This document shows, piece by piece, positions 19,324 through 22,605 of a stretch of DNA of 22,605 nt. Under the pieces are notes generated by a model, which saw nothing but the letters and a program-made list of their open reading frames with translations, was not told the DNA's origin and searched no databases. The position numbers were made by a program, and so were the translations under genes. Numbering within the stretch: the first letter of the stretch is position 1; every line of letters begins with the position of its first letter. The DNA is from a virus. The stretch lies in IMG/VR virus record IMGVR_UViG_3300027857_000191, positions 1 through 22,605 of that record. One strand, 5' to 3'.

Positions 19324-19481
19324 CCGAATACGCCAGCCCAGCAGCCATCGTCGTGGCTAAGCAGATCGCCACGTTCAACGGGCAGGTCTTCGACAAGCTT
19401 GGCCCGCCTGGACAGGCAAGACTGCTGGCTCTGGCCAACAGCATATTGGCCACAGTTCATCGCTTGGAGCAGAAGGAATGA
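19320..19481 (+). CDS. Tiny helical protein (53 aa)
   Basis: A 53-residue product (MTEYASPAAIVVAKQIATFN...) of two short helices, coupled by ATGA overlaps at both ends (19320 and 19478). The composition is protein-like and no other frame covers the interval, so it is very likely real. Function unknown. Confidence 0.75.
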   Translation: MTEYASPAAIVVAKQIATFNGQVFDKLGPPGQARLLALANSILATVHRLEQKE

Positions 19482-19609
19482 ATTTCCTCTGGCTTTGCCT
19501 CGCTCTGGCCGCCTTCCTGTGCTACGTGCTCAGTCCGCCGCCGCTCTGGGTCGGCGCGGGGCTAGTGGGCATCATGCTGCTGACAGGAGTCTTGCTCTAT
19601 GTATCCTGA
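19478..19609 (+). CDS. Small membrane protein (43 aa)
   Basis: A 43-residue hydrophobic protein with two membrane helices (LWLCLALAAFLCYVL and VGAGLVGIMLLTGVLLYV) joined by PPPLW. ATG overlaps the previous TGA, and its end overlaps the nuclease start by 11 bases. AAGGA precedes the ATG. It is the second two-helix mini membrane protein of this arm, after the one at 17448. Confidence 0.75.
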   Translation: MNFLWLCLALAAFLCYVLSPPPLWVGAGLVGIMLLTGVLLYVS

Positions 19610-20570
19610 GAACGCGGCATTCAGCAGCAAGCTGCACACACTTCAGCTGTTTTGGGATAGTGTCTCTCTCGGCGCACTCAAGAAGTGCCCACGTTACTAT
19701 CAGCTGCGGCATATTGAGGGCTGGCAGCCCAGGCAGCGATCAGTCGATCTAGCCTTCGGCATCTTCATGCACAGCGGCAGAGAACGCTACTATCATGCGC
19801 GGGCGGAAGGCAAGCTGCACGAAGAGGCTCTGGACTTCGCCTTGCAGTATGTGCTCGAAGCGACCTGGGACTCTAAGAGCAACAGGCCGTGGCAGGGCGA
19901 CCAATACAAGAACAGATTCACCTTATGCCGAGCCCTAGTGGCCTACTGTGACAAGTGGCAAGACGACGCGCTGGTCACGGTCATTAAGAGCGATAAGAAG
20001 CCCGCAGTGGAGGAGAGCTTCCGCTTTCCGCTGGGCTTCGGGCCCACAACGTCACTGCCCTACGACGCCCAGACGGACCAAGGAGGCGATAGTGAAGAAT
20101 ACTTCCTTTGCGGGCATCTCGACCGACTCGTAGAATTTTCTGACCGCCTATGGATCAGCGATCTTAAGACGACTCGGCACACGATTGATAGTTATTATTT
20201 CGCCCAATTCACACCGAGTAATCAGTTCAGCATATATGTGCTGGCAGGAAACATTGTGCTGGGTCGGAAGGTGGCCGGTCTCATTGTTGACGCGGTGCAA
20301 GTGGGCGTGAATTTCGAGCCCCGCTTCGGCCGAGCGCTGATCGAACGCACAGAGGCCCAGCTAAGTGAGTTCGTCCGTGGCCTTCATGCGCTACTGCGCA
20401 GTGCGGAATACTATGCCCGCCAGAACTTCTGGCCCATGAACGAGCAAGCCTGTTTCCGCTGTGAATTCCGCAGCATCTGCTCTCGCGCGCCGAGCGTGCG
20501 CGAGCAATGGCTCAAGGCGGACTTCGAGCGTTCACACTGGGACCCCACGAAAGTTAGAGGAGACATCTGA
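19599..20570 (+). CDS. Cas4/RecB-like PD-(D/E)XK nuclease with iron-sulfur cysteines
   Basis: A 323-residue exonuclease of the PDDEXK_1/Cas4-AddB type. Visible are His58 (FMHSGRERYY), Asp175 (CGHLDRLVE), Asp188-x-Lys190 (WISDLKTT) and Gln209 (SNQFSIY). Four cysteines are placed as in Fe-S cluster nucleases: Cys30 (LKKCPRYYQL) and a C-terminal trio Cys285, Cys288, Cys294 (CFRCEFRSIC). It probably degrades DNA ends to give single strands for recombination. AGGAG precedes the ATG. A Sak4-like ATPase lies three genes downstream, a typical phage recombination pairing. Confidence 0.9.
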   Translation: MYPENAAFSSKLHTLQLFWDSVSLGALKKCPRYYQLRHIEGWQPRQRSVDLAFGIFMHSGRERYYHARAEGKLHEEALDFALQYVLEATWDSKSNRPWQGDQYKNRFTLCRALVAYCDKWQDDALVTVIKSDKKPAVEESFRFPLGFGPTTSLPYDAQTDQGGDSEEYFLCGHLDRLVEFSDRLWISDLKTTRHTIDSYYFAQFTPSNQFSIYVLAGNIVLGRKVAGLIVDAVQVGVNFEPRFGRALIERTEAQLSEFVRGLHALLRSAEYYARQNFWPMNEQACFRCEFRSICSRAPSVREQWLKADFERSHWDPTKVRGDI

Positions 20571-20571
20571 T

Positions 20572-20778
20572 ATGGACTGGATACTCATCGGCACAGTCGC
20601 CGGCTCGTTAGTCACCAGCACGTTCGCCAGCAAGGAAGCCTGTCTCGGCCGAGTGGCCATACTACACGATCTGAAGATTGAGGCCAAGTGTGTCGAGGCG
20701 CCGAAGGCAGTCAGCAATTTCATCACGTTGGATGGACCAATTTGCTACTACGATGCAGCTGGACGGGCGCACTGCTGA
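20572..20778 (+). CDS. Small Cys-containing, possibly exported protein
   Basis: A 68-residue protein with a short hydrophobic N-terminus (MDWILIGTVAGSLVTSTF) and four Cys (24, 40, 60, 68), with FASKEACLGRV and IEAKCV. This resembles a family of small phage proteins with a signal-like start and disulfide-forming Cys. Periplasmic location is possible but uncertain. GAGGAG stands about nine bases before the ATG. Its stop overlaps the next start (TGATG). Confidence 0.75.
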   Translation: MDWILIGTVAGSLVTSTFASKEACLGRVAILHDLKIEAKCVEAPKAVSNFITLDGPICYYDAAGRAHC

Positions 20779-21026
20779 TGCCCCGCAGCCTCTTCAAGTT
20801 CGACGTTCGCCCTGGCGGTTGCTGGAACGGCAAGGTGCGCCGCTACCTGCGCGCGGCGGGTCTAGATGCACCAGCATTCTTGACCGACGAAATGCGTCAG
20901 CGGCATGTGCATCCCAGGCACAGGCGCCAGATGCACGTTGTGGCGCCCGTGCCAGTTACAGCGCCCAGCACGCCAGTCAGCCCCTTCGCTCTTCTCGGAA
21001 AGAAGCCCAGTGCCCCAGCCAGTTAA
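20778..21026 (+). CDS. Hypothetical basic protein with Pro-rich tail
   Basis: An 82-residue basic protein (MPRSLFKFDVRPGGCWNGKV...), with RRYLRAAGLDAPAFLTDEMR and a His/Arg-rich segment (QRHVHPRHRRQMH) followed by a Pro/Val/Thr-rich tail (APVPVTAPSTPVSPF). The start overlaps the previous TGA by one base and the end overlaps the ATPase gene by 17 bases. No known family. Tail composition suggests a flexible, partner-binding end. Confidence 0.7.
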   Translation: MPRSLFKFDVRPGGCWNGKVRRYLRAAGLDAPAFLTDEMRQRHVHPRHRRQMHVVAPVPVTAPSTPVSPFALLGKKPSAPAS

Positions 21027-21837
21027 ACTCATCGTGGCCAGCGACAGCGGAATGGGCAAGACTGGCGCGCTGGCCAGTCTGGCCGCAGCGGGTTATTCGC
21101 TCCGCATAGCCGACATGGACAACAACAGCGGGATACTGAAAGGTCTGCTGCTAAGCGATCCGAATAGCCCCTACTTGAAAGCCAACAAGGATGTTGGGAA
21201 GATGCTAACCAGTGTGGTAGCCATCAGTGAGGAGCGAGGACTGATCGGAGTGCCCCCGAACGCTAAGATGGGCATTAAGAAGGCTACGGCGTGGCTCAGA
21301 CTCAGTTCGCTGCTTGAAAACTGGGACGACGGAATGCAGAAGCTCGGGCCGATTACCAGCTGGACGACCCAGGACGTTCTAGTCATCGACACGTTCACGA
21401 AGGCCAGCCGGGCGGCGATGAACTTCCACTTGTCGCTGAACGGAAGGCTTAACCAGAAGCCCACACTCTACGACTTCGGCGATGCCCAGGAGCTACTTCG
21501 CACGTTGCTCGACATCATCTGTGCGCCCGAGGTCGGCTGCAACGTCGTGCTGAATTGCCACATCGACAGGGGCGAAACGAAGTCCGGCGTGCCCACGGAA
21601 TTTCCAATGAGCATTGGCAACGCCCTCGGTCCCCAGATCGCCACGTACTTCGGCAGTTTGCTGCAACTAGTTAACCAGGCCAAGGGGATTGGCGCAGCAC
21701 GTATCTACGAGCGGAAATTCATCACGGTGCCCGCTAGTCCGCTGGGCGTGAAGACTTCCGCGCCCTTCAGCGCTCAGGCCGAGTATCCACTACAGACTGG
21801 CCTAGCGGATTACTTTAAGGCAGTCAGAGGAGAATGA
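21010..21837 (+). CDS. Sak4-like RecA-fold ATPase (AAA_24), recombination mediator
   Basis: A 275-residue P-loop ATPase with SDSGMGKTG (Walker A, 11-19), IADMDNNSG (33-41), VLVIDTFTK (Walker B, 123-131) and VVLNCHIDR (179-187), the order seen in phage Sak4/AAA_24 proteins that promote single-strand annealing or recombination. The GTG at 21010 is chosen because the fold begins almost at once; the frame is open further upstream but runs through the previous gene. The ribosome site is weak (AAAGAAG), so coupling is probable. With the Cas4-like nuclease it likely forms the phage recombination module. Confidence 0.85.
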   Translation: MPQPVKLIVASDSGMGKTGALASLAAAGYSLRIADMDNNSGILKGLLLSDPNSPYLKANKDVGKMLTSVVAISEERGLIGVPPNAKMGIKKATAWLRLSSLLENWDDGMQKLGPITSWTTQDVLVIDTFTKASRAAMNFHLSLNGRLNQKPTLYDFGDAQELLRTLLDIICAPEVGCNVVLNCHIDRGETKSGVPTEFPMSIGNALGPQIATYFGSLLQLVNQAKGIGAARIYERKFITVPASPLGVKTSAPFSAQAEYPLQTGLADYFKAVRGE

Positions 21838-21838
21838 A

Positions 21839-22015
21839 ATGTCACAGCGCGCGGACTACTTAGAGCAGTGTATTCTGCAATACCTTGAGCGGGCACATAG
21901 CGAATTCCACTCCATGGGTCACAAAGGGATGGCAGAGAGTGCAGAACGCGCTCAGCGCGAAGTCAGAGAGCTGACATTGTTGGCCCGTTCAGAGCAGACA
22001 AACTCAGCAGCATAA
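21839..22015 (+). CDS. Tiny helical protein (58 aa)
   Basis: ATG at 21839 with AGGAG upstream, two bases after the ATPase stop. The 58-residue product (MSQRADYLEQCILQYLERAH...) is a single charged amphipathic helix pair, including GMAESAERAQREVRELTLLA. It could be a small partner of the ATPase. No family recognised. Confidence 0.7.
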   Translation: MSQRADYLEQCILQYLERAHSEFHSMGHKGMAESAERAQREVRELTLLARSEQTNSAA

Positions 22016-22068
22016 CGCTGCTAGCTGGCGCCTCGCAGTCAACCTGGGGCGGAAGAGGAGACCCAAAC

Positions 22069-22377
22069 GTGAATACTCATCCGAATAGGACGAAGAGAAC
22101 AGGCGAACGCGCTGTGCTCGTCACGACTGCGCATCGCGGAGTGTTCTTCGGCTATGCGAGCAAGACAGATGGAGCCAGCATTAAACTTCGCCGCGCAAGA
22201 AACTGTCTCTTCTGGCCAAGCAGCAACAAGGGCTTTCTCGGTCTAGCTTCCATGGGACCAGTAGATGGTGCGCGCGTGGGGCCGGCAGCAGATATTGAGC
22301 TACGAGATATTACGTGTGTGGCTGAATGCTCAGAAGAGGCCACAAAGGCTTGGGAGGACGCGCCGTGGTCGAGATAA
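22069..22377 (+). CDS. Conserved phage protein (RGVFFGY..D...I.LRRARNCLFW family)
   Basis: A 102-residue protein with the pattern TAHRGVFFGYASKTDG (20-35), IKLRRARNCLFWPSS, GFLGLASMGP, ADIELRDITCV and a C-terminal helix ending AW. I recognise it as a common small phage protein, apparently a beta-barrel-like fold, of unknown function. GTG at 22069 has GAGGAG eight bases upstream. In related phages a Gly-rich repeat protein often follows, as it does here. Confidence 0.85.
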   Translation: MNTHPNRTKRTGERAVLVTTAHRGVFFGYASKTDGASIKLRRARNCLFWPSSNKGFLGLASMGPVDGARVGPAADIELRDITCVAECSEEATKAWEDAPWSR

Positions 22378-22605
22378 TTAAAGGCAAAGTGCCTAACGGC
22401 TCCGGCTACGGCGACGGCTCCGGCTCCAGCTCCGGCTACGGCGACGGCTCCGGCTCCAGCTCCGGCTACGGCGACGGCTCCAGCTCCGGCTACGGCGACG
22501 GCTCCGGCTCCGGCTTCGGCTCCGGCGACGGCTCCGGCTACGGCGACGGCGACGGCGACGGCTACGGCTCCGGCTCCGGCTTCGGCTCCGGCTTCGGCTC
22601 CGGCT
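22365..22605 (+). CDS. Gly/Ser/Asp/Tyr repeat protein, 3' end outside window
   Basis: GTG at 22365, with GGGAGG eight bases upstream, gives MVEIIKGKVPN followed by a long run of Gly-x dipeptides where x is Ser, Tyr, Asp or Phe (for example GSGYGDGSGSSS). The frame is open to the window edge with no other domain. The DNA is built on the hexamer GGCxxC, with an imperfect 30-base repeat (about 22398-22490). The hydrophilic, turn-rich pattern suggests a flexible or sticky surface protein. Function unknown; the full length cannot be seen. Confidence 0.75.
   Translation, partial: MVEIIKGKVPNGSGYGDGSGSSSGYGDGSGSSSGYGDGSSSGYGDGSGSGFGSGDGSGYGDGDGDGYGSGSGFGSGFGSG
22392..22605 (+). repeat. GGCxxC hexamer and 30-base tandem repeat
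   Basis: About 210 bases made of the six-base unit GGC plus TCC, TAC, GAC or TTC, with the longer unit GGCTACGGCGACGGCTCC recurring at about 30-base intervals in the first 100 bases. It continues past the right edge. Repeat number is likely to vary by slippage. Confidence 0.85.

Noticed and set aside
1-22605. tRNA genes, CRISPR arrays, insertion sequences, integrase or attachment sites
   Set aside because: I looked for T-loop-like sequences, regularly spaced repeats, transposase motifs and tyrosine or serine recombinase signatures and saw none. The inverted repeat at 10678-10836 encloses no transposase gene.

Overview
The window is a gene-dense stretch of a tailed double-stranded DNA bacteriophage (Caudoviricetes-like) or prophage. 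Evidence for this is a large terminase with ATPase and nuclease motifs, a terminase-small-subunit-like protein, envelope and lysis candidates, a RecB/Cas4-like nuclease next to a Sak4-like ATPase, and a long series of tiny genes that overlap by 1-20 bases. GC content is high, GTG starts are frequent, and many of the small proteins resemble families I associate with phages of Alphaproteobacteria (Rhizobiales/Bradyrhizobium type). The host assignment is an inference.

Layout. Bases 1-9155 hold a leftward (minus-strand) block of about 23 genes. In transcription order it starts with small proteins, an NlpC/P60-like exported protein and a CCS-motif exported protein. Next come the small-terminase candidate, exported coiled-coil and membrane proteins, a glycoside-hydrolase-like (DUF1906-type) endolysin candidate and a holin-like fusion protein. 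It continues with two nuclease/metal-type proteins and several small proteins, then the large terminase, and finally the first 23 codons of the next gene, probably portal. Bases 9156-9713 are a noncoding divergent hub rich in GC hairpins, with a sigma70-like promoter firing rightward. Bases 9714-22605 are a rightward block of about 35 genes. It has two leader genes separated by a hairpin, then a 280-bp noncoding AT-rich region flanked by a 24-bp inverted repeat. After that come small genes, a MoxR/CobS-type AAA+ ATPase with its VWA-like partner, many small conserved phage proteins including a HIRAN protein, the Cas4-like and Sak4-like recombination proteins, and a Gly/Ser/Asp/Tyr repeat gene that runs off the right edge.

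How it fits together. The leftward arm looks like packaging plus envelope/lysis functions. The rightward arm looks like early regulation, host takeover and DNA metabolism. Nearly every junction is ATGA, GTGA or TGATG, so translation is probably coupled along long polycistronic messages, and TGA is clearly a genuine stop codon here. Against that background the most interesting anomaly is at 11780-12016. A recognisable small phage gene is interrupted by an in-frame TGA exactly where its family has tryptophan, and the reading frame continues with conserved sequence to a TGA that overlaps the next start. The second strong signal is the long inverted repeat around an A/T tract at 10678-10836. One arm overlaps a promoter -35 box, which suggests a control locus or replication origin.
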